NCBI RefSeq assembly: GCF_022669015.1
Contig: NZ_JAKKSL010000002.1
Span: forward strand, 124,001 to 188,000
DNA length: 64,000 bases
Direction of reading: 5' to 3'
Source: Colwellia maritima
GTDB taxonomy: Bacteria; Pseudomonadota; Gammaproteobacteria; Enterobacterales; Alteromonadaceae
Shown here piece by piece: positions 1 to 10,660 of this stretch (its first letter is position 1; the number at the start of each line of letters is the position of its first letter). A program made the translations under genes and the position numbers. Below the pieces are notes generated by a model. That model saw nothing but the letters and a program-made list of their open reading frames with translations. It searched no databases and was not told where the DNA came from.

Positions 1-272
1 TGCTATTTTGTTTTTACCCTGTGTATTTAGGTTTTCTGTCGAAGTGAGCGTTTTGCGATCAGAAATTATCAGTGTTTCATCTTGTTGCTCAACACCAAAA
101 GCGAAGCGTCCGTGAGTGGTGTCATATTTAAGTAAATGAGCCATACCATTTCTGCCGGAGCAAGATCGTTAATTGCAACAATGTTGAAAATATCTGTTTT
201 ACCACTTTCATAAAGTGCTCGAACAATACTACGGCCAATGCGGCCAAAACCATTAATAGCAATGTTTATCAT
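1..272 (-). CDS. epd: D-erythrose-4-phosphate dehydrogenase (partial, frameshifted)
   Basis: N-terminal part of a GAPDH-family oxidoreductase; in this family Epd oxidises erythrose-4-phosphate to 4-phosphoerythronate for pyridoxal phosphate synthesis. The start [13 protein letters not shown] is the Rossmann NAD-binding motif (GxGRIGR), followed by VRALYESG and VAINDL. The frame breaks near 150; reading on in the next frame gives [14 protein letters not shown], the expected continuation, which stays open to the window edge. One missing A in a short A run explains the shift. It lies just downstream of tkt on the same strand, as in the tkt-epd-pgk arrangement of many gammaproteobacteria, which favours Epd over a glycolytic GapA. 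The rest of the gene is outside the window. Confidence 0.85.
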
Positions 273-367
273 AGAAATACAGTAATGGGGGGAATCCGCA
301 TAATAGAGGGATAAAAGGTGGGCTATTAAAATCGCCCACCATAGAAGTGCCGTTTGGTAAACGTAAA

Positions 368-2357
368 TTAAAGTTTATTTACCGTATTGATAACATTATC
401 AACAGTAAAACCAAAGTATTCAAGTAGCACATTACCCGGTGCAGACTCACCAAAAGTTGTCATACCAACTACTGCGCCATTCAAGCCTACATATTTAGCC
501 CAAAAATCAACATGCGCAGCTTCAATAGCAACACGTTTGGTTACGTTTGCAGGTAAAACTGATTCTTTGTAATCATTGGTTTGTGCGTCAAAAACATTAG
601 TAGATGGCATTGAAACAACACGTACTTTTTTGCCTTGCTCGGTCAAAACTTTAGCTGACTCAACAGCCAAAGCAACTTCTGAGCCAGTAGCCATTAAAAT
701 AACGTCAGGTGTGCCATCACAATTTTGTAAAATATAAGCACCTTTGGCAATATCGCTAACTTGTGATTGGTTACGAGTCATTGCCGGTAAACCTTGACGA
801 GAAAAAATTAGCGCAGTTGGAGCTTTTTGGTTTTGTACTGCCGCTTTCCATGCAACAGCTGATTCAGTTGCATCGCATGGGCGCCATGTGGTTAAGTTTG
901 GTGTGGTACGTAAGTTAGTTAACTGCTCAATAGGTTGATGCGTAGGACCATCTTCACCTTGACCAATTGAATCATGGGTGTAGACAAAAATATTTTGGAT
1001 ACCCATTAATGCTGACATACGTACCGCATTACGTGCATATTCCATAAACATCATGAAAGTAGCGCCGTAATTGATAAAACCACCATGTAATGAAATACCA
1101 TTCATAATACCGCTCATACCAAACTCGCGAACACCATAAAAAATGTAGTTACCGGCTGCATCTTCTTGAATACCTTTAGAACCAGACCAAAGTGTTAGGT
1201 TTGAACCCGCTAGATCGGCAGAGCCACCAAGCATTTCTGGTAAAACGTGACCAAAAGCTTCTATAGCATTTTGTGATGCTTTACGTGAGGCAATATTTTC
1301 ACTATTTTCATGGCATTCTTGTATGAACGCATTCGCTTTTTCTTCAAAGTCTTTCGGTAATTCACCTTTTATAACACGGCGTTCAAATTCACTGGCAAGT
1401 TCAGGGTAAGCTGCTTGGTAAGCGCTGAATTTTTCATTCCAATTAACTTGGTTAGTTGCGCCTTTTTCTTTTTGATCCCATTGTGCATAAACATTTTCAG
1501 GAATTTCAAAAGGAGCATGAGTCCAATTTAAAAATTTGCGTGTTGCTGCTATTTCGTCATCACCTAAAGGAGCACCGTGACAGTCATGAGTGCCTGATTT
1601 ATTGGGTGAACCAAAACCGATAATTGTTTTACAACAAATCATACTTGGTTTGTTAGTAACCGATTTTGCTTCAGTTATCGCTGCGGCAATTGCCTCACTA
1701 TCATGTCCGTCAACACTAATGACATGCCTGACCGTATGATTCGAAGCGTTGTGGGGTATTATCTGTAAACCGACCATCAACATGACCATCAATAGAAATA
1801 CCATTGTCATCCCAAAAAGTGATTAGCTTGCCTAATCCTAAAGTACCTGCCAATGAACATGCTTCATGAGAAATACCTTCCATCAAACAACCATCACCTA
1901 AGAAACAATAAGTGAAGTGATCAACAACGTTGTGTCCTTCACGGTTAAACTGTGCTGCTAAAGTTTTTTCCGCAATTGCCATGCCTACGGCATTTGAAAT
2001 ACCAAGACCTAACGGGCCTGTTGTTGTTTCAACGCCAGGGGTATATCCATATTCAGGATGGCCTGGAGTTTTAGAATGCAATTGGCGGAAATTTTTTAAA
2101 TCATCAATAGATAAATCATAACCAGATAAATGTAATAGCGAATAAATAAGCATTGAGCCATGACCGTTAGAAAGAATGAATCTGTCACGATCCGCCCAGT
2201 TTGGGTCATTTGGGTTATGTTTTAAAAAGTCACGCCATAATACTTCAGCGATATCTGCCATACCCATAGGGGCCCCAGGGTGTCCTGATTTTGCTTTTTG
2301 TACACTGTCCATGCTTAAAACACGAATAGCATTGGCTAGTTCTTGACGCGACGACAT
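368..2357 (-). CDS. tkt: Transketolase (one frameshift)
   Basis: Thiamine-diphosphate enzyme of the non-oxidative pentose phosphate pathway, moving two-carbon units between sugar phosphates in the cytosol. The N-terminal part has [16 protein letters not shown], the TPP motif around GDGCLMEG and [10 protein letters not shown]; the C-terminal part has [17 protein letters not shown] and [10 protein letters not shown]. The two parts are in different frames, joined near 1730 (SYG then HVISVDGHD). The span is one base longer than a whole number of codons, so one extra base restores about 662 residues, the usual family length. The start is the ATG at 2357 because GGAG sits just upstream; the open frame extends further but without a ribosome site. 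epd follows on the same strand. Confidence 0.95.
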
Positions 2358-2420
2358 ATTAGCTCCGGATCTATTTTTAATTAAAGGGGAAATTGAATTG
2401 TGCTTATTTTCCCTTACCAT

Positions 2421-2711
2421 AAGTCATATCGCAAATGATATTACATTATTTTTTATATTAACTCGGTAATATACTTAACTAAGCGTTATTAAAAAGTGCC
2501 GTAAAGGTAGTGTTTTGCTTAATTAGCTTATAAATAGTAAATAAATCAATAATTATATTGAATTATTTACTTAAATAGTTTAGTTTTTAATCAAGTTACT
2601 TAGATGGTTAATTATTATGTATCTAGTAATTTAATAATATTTAATTTAGATTTAGAAAATAAAAAAAGAAAAGGTAATCCAATCAAAATTTAGTAAATTT
2701 AGGTAAATAAA
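2421..2711. other. AT-rich intergenic region upstream of tkt
   Basis: Very AT-rich sequence between the divergent tkt gene and the small plus-strand gene at 2712. It should contain both promoters. I see no clear operator, repeat or RNA gene in it. Confidence 0.5.
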
Positions 2712-2852
2712 ATGCGTAAGTCATCCCCTAGAGGATTAAAGCTGACTACGGTTATTTTTGCAGTACTTATTATGACCGTTTCGGCAATATTGAGTAATAC
2801 CTCAATAGCTGATGACATGGAAGTAAAAACAGCACAATCAGAATCACAATGA
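2712..2852 (+). CDS. Small single-membrane-segment protein, 46 aa
   Basis: Short open frame starting MRKSSPRGLKLTTVIFAVLI and ending in an acidic and polar tail, KTAQSESQ. Residues 10-30 are hydrophobic after a basic N-terminus, so it is either a small membrane protein or a secreted peptide with a signal sequence. A strong hairpin terminator starts seven bases after the stop, which supports a real short transcript. The AGGTAAATAA just upstream is a possible weak ribosome site. I do not recognise the family and assign no function. Confidence 0.5.
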   Translation: MRKSSPRGLKLTTVIFAVLIMTVSAILSNTSIADDMEVKTAQSESQ

Positions 2853-2858
2853 AAATTT

Positions 2859-2897
2859 AAGCCCTGTTCTCAATAGATTGAGTAACAGGGCTTTTTT
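2859..2897 (+). terminator. Rho-independent terminator after the small peptide gene
   Basis: Perfect 10-bp stem AAGCCCTGTT / AACAGGGCTT with a 15-base loop, followed by a T run. It ends the 2712-2852 transcript. It may also serve the minus-strand gene that ends at 2917, but that gene reads toward it from the other side, with an A run facing it. Confidence 0.85.
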
Positions 2898-2916
2898 CTT
2901 TTATATCTGAATTAAC

Positions 2917-3240
2917 TTAACGATACTTGCCATTTTTCGTTTTTATACTGGCTACTTTGCGCGCAATAGCGAGTAATTCTGGCGAAATATCATCAGCACC
3001 TGCTTTGATTAATTTGCTCACATCCCCTGATGAAAAAAGTGTTCCGCGATCAGATTTTACACCTAACGATCTTACAAAATCTTTTGTTTTTCCTGTGCTA
3101 CAAGTATCAATATATTTATAGATAATTTGTTCATTAAAACTTTCAGGCTCTTTTCTCAGTATCGTAATTTGGTCAGAGAGTGATTTAATTTCCGACTCCA
3201 AGGTTTCAATTAGGTCGGCAATATTTAAATAGGGTTTCAT
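2917..3240 (-). CDS. Hypothetical protein, 107 aa
   Basis: Intact open frame MKPYLNIADLIETLESEIKS onward. The first 40 residues are heptad-like (LIETLESEIKSLSDQITIL) and likely form a coiled coil. The second half is mixed and basic at the end (KVASIKTKNGKYR). It has no signal peptide or membrane segment. It lies 52 bp downstream of the hipA-like gene on the same strand and could be co-transcribed with the hipBA pair. I do not recognise the family. Confidence 0.55.
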   Translation of the reverse strand: MKPYLNIADLIETLESEIKSLSDQITILRKEPESFNEQIIYKYIDTCSTGKTKDFVRSLGVKSDRGTLFSSGDVSKLIKAGADDISPELLAIARKVASIKTKNGKYR

Positions 3241-3292
3241 TAAGTTTTTGACTCTTATAAAGGTTGGTTGATTTTGTACGTAAATGATGCAA

Positions 3293-4612
3293 TTAAATTG
3301 TTAGTCTTAAATTTTGATTTACTTCTTCTATTAAAAATTTAGGGACATCTTGTTCTGTAGCAACTTTACGCCATTGAGACACGATTTCTGTGGTGTTATC
3401 TATAATATCATCTATTTTCTTTTTACTAAAAATAGGGCTTAGTTTTTCAAAGGTATAAAAATCTTTTCTGGTGAAGTTATCTTGTTTTGAATTGAGTGTC
3501 ATCCAGTGTTTACTTACCCAATGGCTGTTTGGTTTATAACTATAGGCAAGATCATAAGCAGGTGCTAGCTGCCAACTGTTATCGTTATTTAATATGAACG
3601 CAAAATTTTTGGCGTGATCGTCATGGTTTCTAGCCACAACATTAAACACCATTCGTTTAAACAGTTGTAATGCATCCACAGCACCTAATTTTAGCTTTCT
3701 AGCGGTACCAAATAATTCAGCATATGAATATGAGCCTATATTTTTATAGCTCACATGTTCAAGCCCGTTGAGTGTTTGTACGTGTATTTTCTCATTACCG
3801 CGTCGGTCAAATCTTTGCGTAATAAAATGTCTGCGGTCACCTTCATTGAGCAAAAAGCAGGGCTGCATATTGATGCCGCACTCGGTTGCCATTAAATGGT
3901 ATGCGTATTCCATAGCACCATACCCCATAGGGTCACCAAAAGTTTCTTGGTTTTTATTATGTTCACTAACCCCGTCAAATTTCATTAAATAATGACTAAA
4001 GCCTTCTGGTGCATTTGTTTGCCCAGAGCGCACTTGAGTAAAATCGTTATTAAATGCTAGTACTGCTTTCGGTCTTGCTCCGCCAAGCACTCATACCTAC
4101 AGACATGAGTGACATCATGGCTTCTTGGTCTTCATGGGCGTTATTTGCTAAATGTAAACTAAATTTTTCTCGTTGGTTTAATACTTCTTGGGCGATAGTA
4201 ATAAGCGAGTCTAGTTGTATTGCTTGAGAGGCGTTAAGATTTTTTCTTTTAACTGCGGCGCATATGTTAATGCACCCATCCCACGCGTACCGGTATATTG
4301 TAAACGTTGTAATGGCGTAATATCACTGGTGGATTTACCTTGGCTAGCTATCCATGCATTCATGACGGCATTACCAAAGTCGTCGGGTAGTGAGTCAGCT
4401 ATTAGTCCAGGAAGCCCTTTAAATGTTTCGTGATCAATTCCTGGAAATGAATATATTTTACTTTTTAATGGCATTTTTATTGGAGACAGCTCAATACCTG
4501 TTTTTATAAAACGAGGAAAGTATTCAAAATAGCCGAGTTGAGTTTCTGTGTTGTAGCTAAGAGCACCAACGTCATGATGTTGGTATTTTACCGTGATAAC
4601 TTCCATTACCAT
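3293..4612 (-). CDS. hipA: HipA-family serine/threonine kinase toxin (two frameshifts)
   Basis: Kinase toxin of a type II toxin-antitoxin module; the characterised E. coli HipA phosphorylates glutamyl-tRNA synthetase. Visible are the N-terminal HipA domain (LPGLIADSLPDDFGNAVMN), the ATP-loop region (GGARPKAVLAF), the catalytic loop NVVARNHDDHAKNFAF and the metal-binding APAYDLAYS. The gene is split near 4085 (extra base after ATGAGTG) and near 4240 (one A missing from an A run); the middle piece NASQAIQLDSLITIAQ reads through in a third segment. The reconstructed length, about 439 residues, equals that of E. coli HipA. Its start overlaps the end of hipB by a few bases, so translation is probably coupled. 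Confidence 0.88.
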
Positions 4613-4953
4613 GAGGTGTTTTCCTTGTTTTTGGCTATGCTTTTAGTCATTGTTTTATGCTCGGCGGTAGCTCTTTTTCGCTGTTTCCCTTGAAGTTTTG
4701 CTAATTGAATAGGTGATATTTCTTGCTTGGGGATAAATGCATTTAACTGTTCTGTAAGATTAAGTGCAATTAAAATGGCAATAAAAGATTCGAGTGTTGA
4801 TTTTCCTTTTTCACTATTAGTGACAGCCTTGATTGATATTCCTGCTTTTTGGGCTAAAGCTTGTTGTGTTAAATCTGCATTTAGGCGAGCGGTTCTTATT
4901 CTATCGCCTAATTCACTCGCTATAGCATCAGGTGATTCAGAATCGAATGTCAT
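4606..4953 (-). CDS. hipB: HipB-like antitoxin, XRE-family regulator
   Basis: Small DNA-binding antitoxin with an XRE/Cro helix-turn-helix at about residues 15-65 (LGDRIRTARLNADLTQQALA, KAGISIKAVTNSEKGKSTLE). HipB-type proteins bind HipA and repress their own operon. The start is the ATG at 4953 because GGAG lies nine bases upstream; the open frame could begin at a TTG at 4965 but that overlaps the ribosome site. The C-terminal tail is basic and runs past the HTH by about 45 residues. The stop overlaps the hipA start region. Confidence 0.82.
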   Translation of the reverse strand: MTFDSESPDAIASELGDRIRTARLNADLTQQALAQKAGISIKAVTNSEKGKSTLESFIAILIALNLTEQLNAFIPKQEISPIQLAKLQGKQRKRATAEHKTMTKSIAKNKENTSW

Positions 4954-4987
4954 TATAAACTCCAAAAGAGTGATAGAAACGTATTTA

Positions 4988-5143
4988 TACCAATCTCAGT
5001 AACTATGTGATCATTTCTACTTGCTAAAATCACCCACTAGATCGTTATTTAATCATTAGACCAACTCGTTATTGAAATAAATGCCTTGTATTTGGCAATT
5101 TTTTCAACGTATAAAATAGATCACTTAGTTAATGAAACTGGTA
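4988..5143. repeat. MITE-like element, family 1, copy 1
   Basis: A 156-bp element with imperfect terminal inverted repeats of about 25 bp. The left end begins TACCAATCTCAGTAAC and the reverse complement of the right end begins TACCAGTTTCATTAAC; 21 of 25 positions match. The interior carries CTCGTTATTGAAATAAATG and TGCCTTGTATTTGGCAA. It has no coding capacity. A related copy in opposite orientation lies at 6122-6291, with further copies near 11586, 23873 and 56918. Confidence 0.85.
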
Positions 5144-5304
5144 TTATTTTATAGAGTATGACACAGTATTGGAATATAGAAAATAACAGATTTTGTAATC
5201 CTCCCTTAAGGGTGTTTTAATCGCTTTTTATGGCTTTTACAATCCTTTAAGGGGTGGTAGGTATGCTATGTAAATTTAGGCGAGAATTTGAACTTTTTGT
5301 AAAA

Positions 5305-6040
5305 TCATTGAAATTTATTATTGTGAATCAAACTGTTAGGTATTAAATTAACCAGTGTGCTTGCTTGTTGTTCACCAATTAGTGCTTTTGCATGTTCAAA
5401 TCCGACCAATATATCAGGTTTTCGTCCTTTTAAATTATGACAATCAGAGGCTATTGCACTGACTTTCTCATCAATAAGGAGTTGTTCTGCAAAATGTTGT
5501 ACGTCACTACCAAACTTACCTGTAAGGCTGCAAGAAGTGATTTGGATAGGACAACCTAAATCGATAAATACTTGTAGCTTTTCTGGATGGTTCATGAAGG
5601 TACTGTTACGTTCTGGATGCACAATAATAGGAAGATATTTATTTGATAATACCCAACGAACAAGATTGTCACTACCATAAGGAATATCGTTTCGAGGGAA
5701 CTCTAGCAGAAATGTTTTTTGATCTTGATATTCACCTAACCAAGGTATCTGGTTGCTGCTAACCATGGTCATAATTTCAGGTCCAATGCGAAGTTCTGCA
5801 CCCAAAAGTAGTTTAATTTGAATATTTTCTTTATCTACTTCTTCTTTAAATTGTATAAATGCTTGCTCTAGCTGTTGCTTTGTATTGTTAAAGCGACCCA
5901 TATGGATGTGTGGGGTGAGTACTTGTGTTGTCACACCGTTATCAACCGCTATTTTCAGCATAGTTAGTGCTTCGTCTAAGCTGCTAGCGCCGTCATCTAT
6001 ATTGCAGTTTGGGTAAAACATGGCTGTGAATATCTATCAT
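5305..6040 (-). CDS. CpsB/YwqE-type tyrosine phosphatase, PHP superfamily (one frameshift)
   Basis: Metal-dependent phosphotyrosine phosphatase of the PHP fold; such enzymes reset the tyrosine kinase that controls capsule or exopolysaccharide chain length. The motif MIDIHSHVLP at the true start (ATG at 6040) supplies the HxH metal ligands. It is followed, after a frameshift near 6018 (an extra C in a CCC run), by IDDGASSLDEAL, VLTPHIHMG, LLGAELRIG, PIIVHPERN and IASDCHNLKGRKP, all typical of the family. The reconstructed length is about 244 residues. It lies downstream of the Wzc-like kinase but is separated from it by a hairpin and a MITE copy, so it may have its own promoter. Confidence 0.88.
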
Positions 6041-6121
6041 TTCTACATCGATTAAATCTTTTTGATTTAGAGTAATATTATATCATGACAGAGAGATTAG
6101 TGATTTTTTATTTATCATTAA

Positions 6122-6291
6122 TACCCGTTTCATTAATTAAGTGATCTATTTTATATGTATAAAATTATATGTATTAAAAATTGCCAAATACAAGGTATTT
6201 ATTTCAATAACGAGTTGGTCTGATGATTAAATAACGATCTAGTGGGTGATTTTAGCAAGTAGAAGTGATCACATAGTTAGTGAGACTGCTA
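6122..6291. repeat. MITE-like element, family 1, copy 2 (inverted)
   Basis: Inverted copy of the 4988-5143 element, about 170 bp. It starts TACCCGTTTCATTAATTAAG and ends with GTTAGTGAGACTGCTA. It shares the interior motifs TTGCCAAATACAAGG, AACGAGTTGGTC and AACGATCTAGTGGGTGATTT. It differs by a short AT-rich insertion near 6157-6176. Copies 1 and 2 face each other around the phosphatase gene. Confidence 0.85.
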
Positions 6292-6326
6292 TAAGTTAAA
6301 AGAGGGGGAATATAGATAAAATAAAG

Positions 6327-6360
6327 GTAGCACGGTGAATGAAAAAATTCAGCGTGCTAC
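6327..6360. terminator. Hairpin downstream of wzc-like gene
   Basis: Stem of 14 bp (GTAGCACGGTGAAT with ATTCAGCGTGCTAC, one mismatch) and a six-base loop. It lies about 90 bp after the stop of the minus-strand kinase gene. The T-rich stretch that follows on the minus strand is broken, so it may be a weak terminator or an RNA-stability hairpin. Confidence 0.6.
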
Positions 6361-6446
6361 ATTGAAAAGCGCTCAGCAGTTGTTATTGTTTAATTTCTGT
6401 TGAAGCTTTATTTAAGCGTGTATTAATTTTTATGTACTTATAAAAA

Positions 6447-8698
6447 TTAATCTTTCGCAGGTTTAGTACCGTAATACTCACCTGAGTAGTAGTGATCACC
6501 GTAATAACTCATTTTATTAGGCTCTGCTACCGTTAATACGGCACCAATAATATTCGCGTTTAATTTTTGTAATCTAGACACGGCTTCTTTAGCGACTTTA
6601 ACACGCGTATCTTCAGCTTTAGCTACAAAGATAACCCCATCAACTTTGTTCGCTAAAATACACGAATCACTTACAGGTAAAGTAGGAGGGCCATCTAAAA
6701 TTATGTAGTCAAACTCCTGTTTTAGTTTTTCAAGTATCAGTTCAAACTTGTTTGATGACAACAACTCCAGTGGATTTCTTGCAATAGTTCCACACGTAAT
6801 TACATTTAGTTGCTCATTGTTGTCTTTGTAATATATATCACTTTCTGTGGTCACTGAACCGGTAACTAAATCGGTTAAACCAAATTTAGGTTTTATGTTT
6901 AAACTGCTCGCTATGCTAGGTTTACGCAAATCTACTTCCAACAGTAATGTTTTACCTAGGTTGCTATAAGCAGCAGCAAGGTTAATTGCCATCGTTGACT
7001 TACCTTCGCTCCCTGTAGCAGAAGTCACTAAAATTGTTTTTGGTGGGTTATCAATATTGGAAAACAGTAACCCTGTGCGGATAGTATTGATACTTTCCGA
7101 AAACGGCGAACGTGAATCATCTAAATATTGTTTCTCAGGTTTAACTATGCCTTTTTTACCTTTTACAACCGGTGTAATTCCCAATCTTGGTAGTTTGAGT
7201 TTTTCTTCAATAGCGTCTGGAGTTTTAAAGGTGTTGTCTAATGCTTCTCGCATAAAGGCTAATACAACGCCAAAGAAAGCACCAAAGACACCCGCTAGCA
7301 CTATGATAAGTTTAATATTTGGTTTAAAAGGTACTTTAGGTACAGTCGCACGATCAATGATATGAACATTAGATGCGGTGTATTCACTTTTTCCACTGGT
7401 TTCCATTAAACTTACTTGAAAGTTTTCATAGATTCTTCGGTTATTTTCTACTTCTCTTTCTAAGCTTACAAGTGAAAAGTTTTCAGTTTGTAGTGATTGA
7501 ATGTCAGCTCTCGTTGTGCTGATTAATTTGTTTATATTGGTCACTTGAAATTGTGCTAATCTATAATTTTTCTCAATATTATCAACGACTTTTTTTACTT
7601 CTTCGGTAAGGTTTTGTTGTGCGCTTTTAAGCTCTGAACGGGCAGCAATCATTTTAGGGTGTTTCTCACCGTAGCGTTCAAACAGTTCATTAACTTTTCG
7701 TGAAAGAAATGCCTCTTCTTTTACCATGTCACTGGCTGTTTTATTCTGTAATACAGGGCCAAGTGAATAGAATTCTTTTGAACCTGGTTCAATATTTTTA
7801 ATCGCTAAATATTGTTCTTCAGCGGCACTAAGGTTAGTTTGTGCACGTATTAACTCATTATTTAAAGATTGTAACTGAGTGTTAGCAATACGCTGTTGTT
7901 GGCTAGTATCAACCAAACCTTGTTGTGAACGATATGTGCTTAATTTGGTTTCTGAATCTTGAAGTTTGGCTTTTAGTGCTGCAAATTGTTCACCTAACCA
8001 AGACTCTGTGTTTTTTACTTCACCTAAGCGTGATTCTAAACCAAATTGAATATAGGCATCAGAAAGAGCATTGATTATATCTGCTGCTTCTTGTGGGTCA
8101 GCCGAAGTGTAACTAATATTGATGATCTGGCTTTGTTTGCCACCCGATACTTCAATGCCACTTTGAATGCCAGAAGCAAGCATTATTTTTATGTCAGCGT
8201 CTGTTGGTGCTGATTTTTTTGGTTGTCAGTTTTGCTAAATAATGCAGAAAACTCTGTTTTTATGTCTTTAATAACACTGCTTAAGCCAGATATTGGTTTA
8301 CTTTTATTTTCTTTTTTCGCCTTCTTATATTTTTCTACTAAGCCTAGTTTTTCAACAACTGTTTCAGCAATATTACGAGAATTAATTATTTCGTATTGCG
8401 TTTCGTAGTATAAAAAAACTAAAGCAGAAGCGATATATTGTTCGTTTCTGTTAGCATTGGGTTGTTGTGGATCTGCTAAAATTTTTGCAGATGCCCTGTA
8501 AATAGGAACAGAGGAAGAGGCGATTAAACCGCCAATAATAAGGCAACATAATGTGACTGCCATTATGCTCCATTTAGCTCTTTTGATAGTACGCCAATAC
8601 TGCCCCAAATCGATAACTTCTTCATTATCAAAGTTTATGTTGGTCGATTGGTTTTGAACGGTCGGTGATTTGTCAGCAACTACTGTGTTCATATTCAT
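6447..8698 (-). CDS. wzc: Wzc-like exopolysaccharide tyrosine autokinase (one frameshift)
   Basis: Inner-membrane polysaccharide co-polymerase fused to a bacterial tyrosine kinase. The N-terminal Wzz domain begins IDLGQYWRTIKRAKW with a first membrane segment at about residues 45-65; a long periplasmic coiled region follows; the second membrane segment is at IKLIIVLAGVFGAFFGVVLA. The kinase has Walker A SATGSEGKSTMA, an A' motif LLLEVDLRKPS and Walker B YIILDGPP. The C-terminal tyrosine cluster YYGDHYYSGEYYG is the likely autophosphorylation site. The frame breaks near 8222, where one A is missing from a run of A; repair gives 750 residues. It is seven bases downstream of the wza-like gene and is the probable substrate of the 5305-6040 phosphatase. 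Confidence 0.92.
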
Positions 8699-8704
8699 TT
8701 GTCC

Positions 8705-9245
8705 TTAAAAAAAGCTTTCGCTGACAGTGATTACATCACCAGGTTTGATTTTGTCATTTAAGGCTACGGCCTTGATAAAACGTTTGTCATTCTCGCTTAC
8801 TAAAGAAATAGTGGTGCGAGAGGCTCTTTCGGTGAACCCACCGGCCAAGAGCTACTGCTTTTTCAACTGTTAGATTCTTTTTATAAGGGTAGCTACCGGG
8901 TTTTTTTATTTCACCATTAATATAAAAAGGGCGGTATTCCGTGATAGTTACAGTAACATTAGGTTTCTTTAAGTAACCTTCGAGTAATAGTTCTGTTATT
9001 TTTTGCTCAACTTCAGAAATGGTGTGGCCCTCGATAGCAACTTGCCCTAGTAATGGCATAGAAATGTCTCCATTACCACTAACGCGGACTTTATCGACAC
9101 TTAAATCATTTTCATTAAATACGGTGATTGATATTTGATCGTCTGCAGAAATACGATAATCATCGATTTCGTCAGCAATGGCAAAACCTGATATTGGCAT
9201 AATTACAGTTAAGTAAAGAATGAAAAAAAGTTTTAATAACTTCAT
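8705..9245 (-). CDS. Wza-like polysaccharide export lipoprotein/periplasmic protein (one frameshift)
   Basis: Outer-membrane polysaccharide export (OPX) family protein forming the exit for exopolysaccharide. A signal sequence (LLKLFFILYLTVIMPISGFA) precedes the Poly_export domain YRISADDQISITVFNENDLS and a SLBB-like domain (INGEIKKPGSYPY). The frame breaks near 8843 with an extra C: AVALG continues as GGFTERASRTTISLVSEN and ends VITVSESFF with the stop at 8705. The repaired length is about 179 residues, shorter than E. coli Wza (379), as in the small OPX proteins paired with GumC/EpsF-type systems. There is no clear lipobox cysteine. It sits between the barrel gene and the kinase gene. Confidence 0.88.
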
Positions 9246-9290
9246 GAGTTCCCTTTGATATATACGAGTAGAGTTGGATAATGTTTAGGT

Positions 9291-10494
9291 TTATTTAAAC
9301 TTAGTGGTTAATGAAAGCCCGATAATATTGGCTTTGTAGTTATAGATTGCAAAATCTGAATTTCTTTCAATGTATTTATAATCTAAGCTGATGTTAAGCC
9401 AAGTTAATAGGCTGTGATCTAATCCTAGTTTTATATTATGGCGTTTATCTGTTCTGCTTTGTGCCGTTACTATATCGTCATTATCATAAGTGTATGATGC
9501 TTTAATTTGTGTTCTTGGCGTAATTTTATGTTCAGCATTAACCGTATATGTATTGGTTATAAAGGCACTTGTTAGTTGCTGAGAAGATTCTCTCGTCATT
9601 CTACTAGCGCCGAGTTTAATCTTGGTGTACGTGTTTGGCTTCCATGTCATATCTAGCATGTATGATAAACCCGTAATGTCGTTATAAACATCTTGCTCAA
9701 AGTCTTTACTCTGATAACCAAGTTTAAATGTTCCACTAGTTTTAGCGGTTATATCCCATTCAACACCAAACCAAATAGAAGGCTTCTTTACTTGATTGAT
9801 CGGGAAATTGACTCTTAATTATGTAGTCATAATCTGCAACACTGGCTTGAAATAATAATCGTGTTTTTGGGGCGATACGGTAAAAAAATGTACCGGTTAA
9901 TGCATTGCGATCTACATCACGATAATCTTGAAAGTTGTTGCTATAACGGTACTCTCTGTGATCTAAGCCGAAAACTAATTGACCAATACTTTCGCGTGTG
10001 CCGTAGTAAAATTTAGCATAAGCTTGTTTTTTTTCGGTTTGATTAAACTCATTAATTAATGAAGACACTGAGTTGTTTGTACCTGGCTCTTCAATTTTAT
10101 CCTGATAAGAAACTTTAAACTCGGAGTCAATTTTTAGTGAATGATCAAAATGAGCAAAAAGAGCAATATCGTGGTTGTTGTAATTAAGCTCACTATAGTC
10201 TTTATAAGCCGCATATTCGCCTTGATAATCCAATGCTAAAATGTGTTTACCCATATAAGTAAAATATTTTAGATCAGGTGAAATGGTTACTGATGAATCT
10301 GCAAAAGGTTCCACATTTCGTAACACATTATTGTCATGTTGGGTTAGTAATGAGGCATTTAGTAGTAACCCTTGGCGCTCTTGAGCATGGGTGATTGGGC
10401 CAAAAAGGGTACATGTTGCTATGCCAGTGATTAAGATTATTTTTTGTATTTTTTCCACAAAGTTCACAATTACCACAATTTCCTTATCTAGCAC
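9291..10494 (-). CDS. Outer-membrane beta-barrel protein of exopolysaccharide locus (one frameshift)
   Basis: Predicted outer-membrane barrel, probably the second outer-membrane component of the export system. A signal segment (KIILITGIATCTLFGPITHA, then QER) leads to alternating hydrophobic/aromatic strands throughout and a C-terminus ending SLTTKFK, with phenylalanine near the end as in barrel proteins. The frame breaks near 9801: SQFP continues as INQVKKPSIWFGVEWDITAK. One inserted base explains it and the repaired length is about 400 residues. It resembles the putative porin-2-like barrels of exopolysaccharide/PEP-CTERM loci. It is the first gene of the block barrel-wza-wzc. Confidence 0.8.
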
Positions 10495-10660
10495 AAAAAT
10501 ACCATTTTATTGTTTGTTGCTATCATTCAAAATTTTACGTAAGCAATAAATATGCCCACAATTAATTTTATTTAAAAACAAAAAGTTAGGTTGTTTTTAA
10601 ATGATGTTTTTTTATAGTGTAAAAAAAGCTGACACGCTTTCTATGATTGATGCGTAGTTT

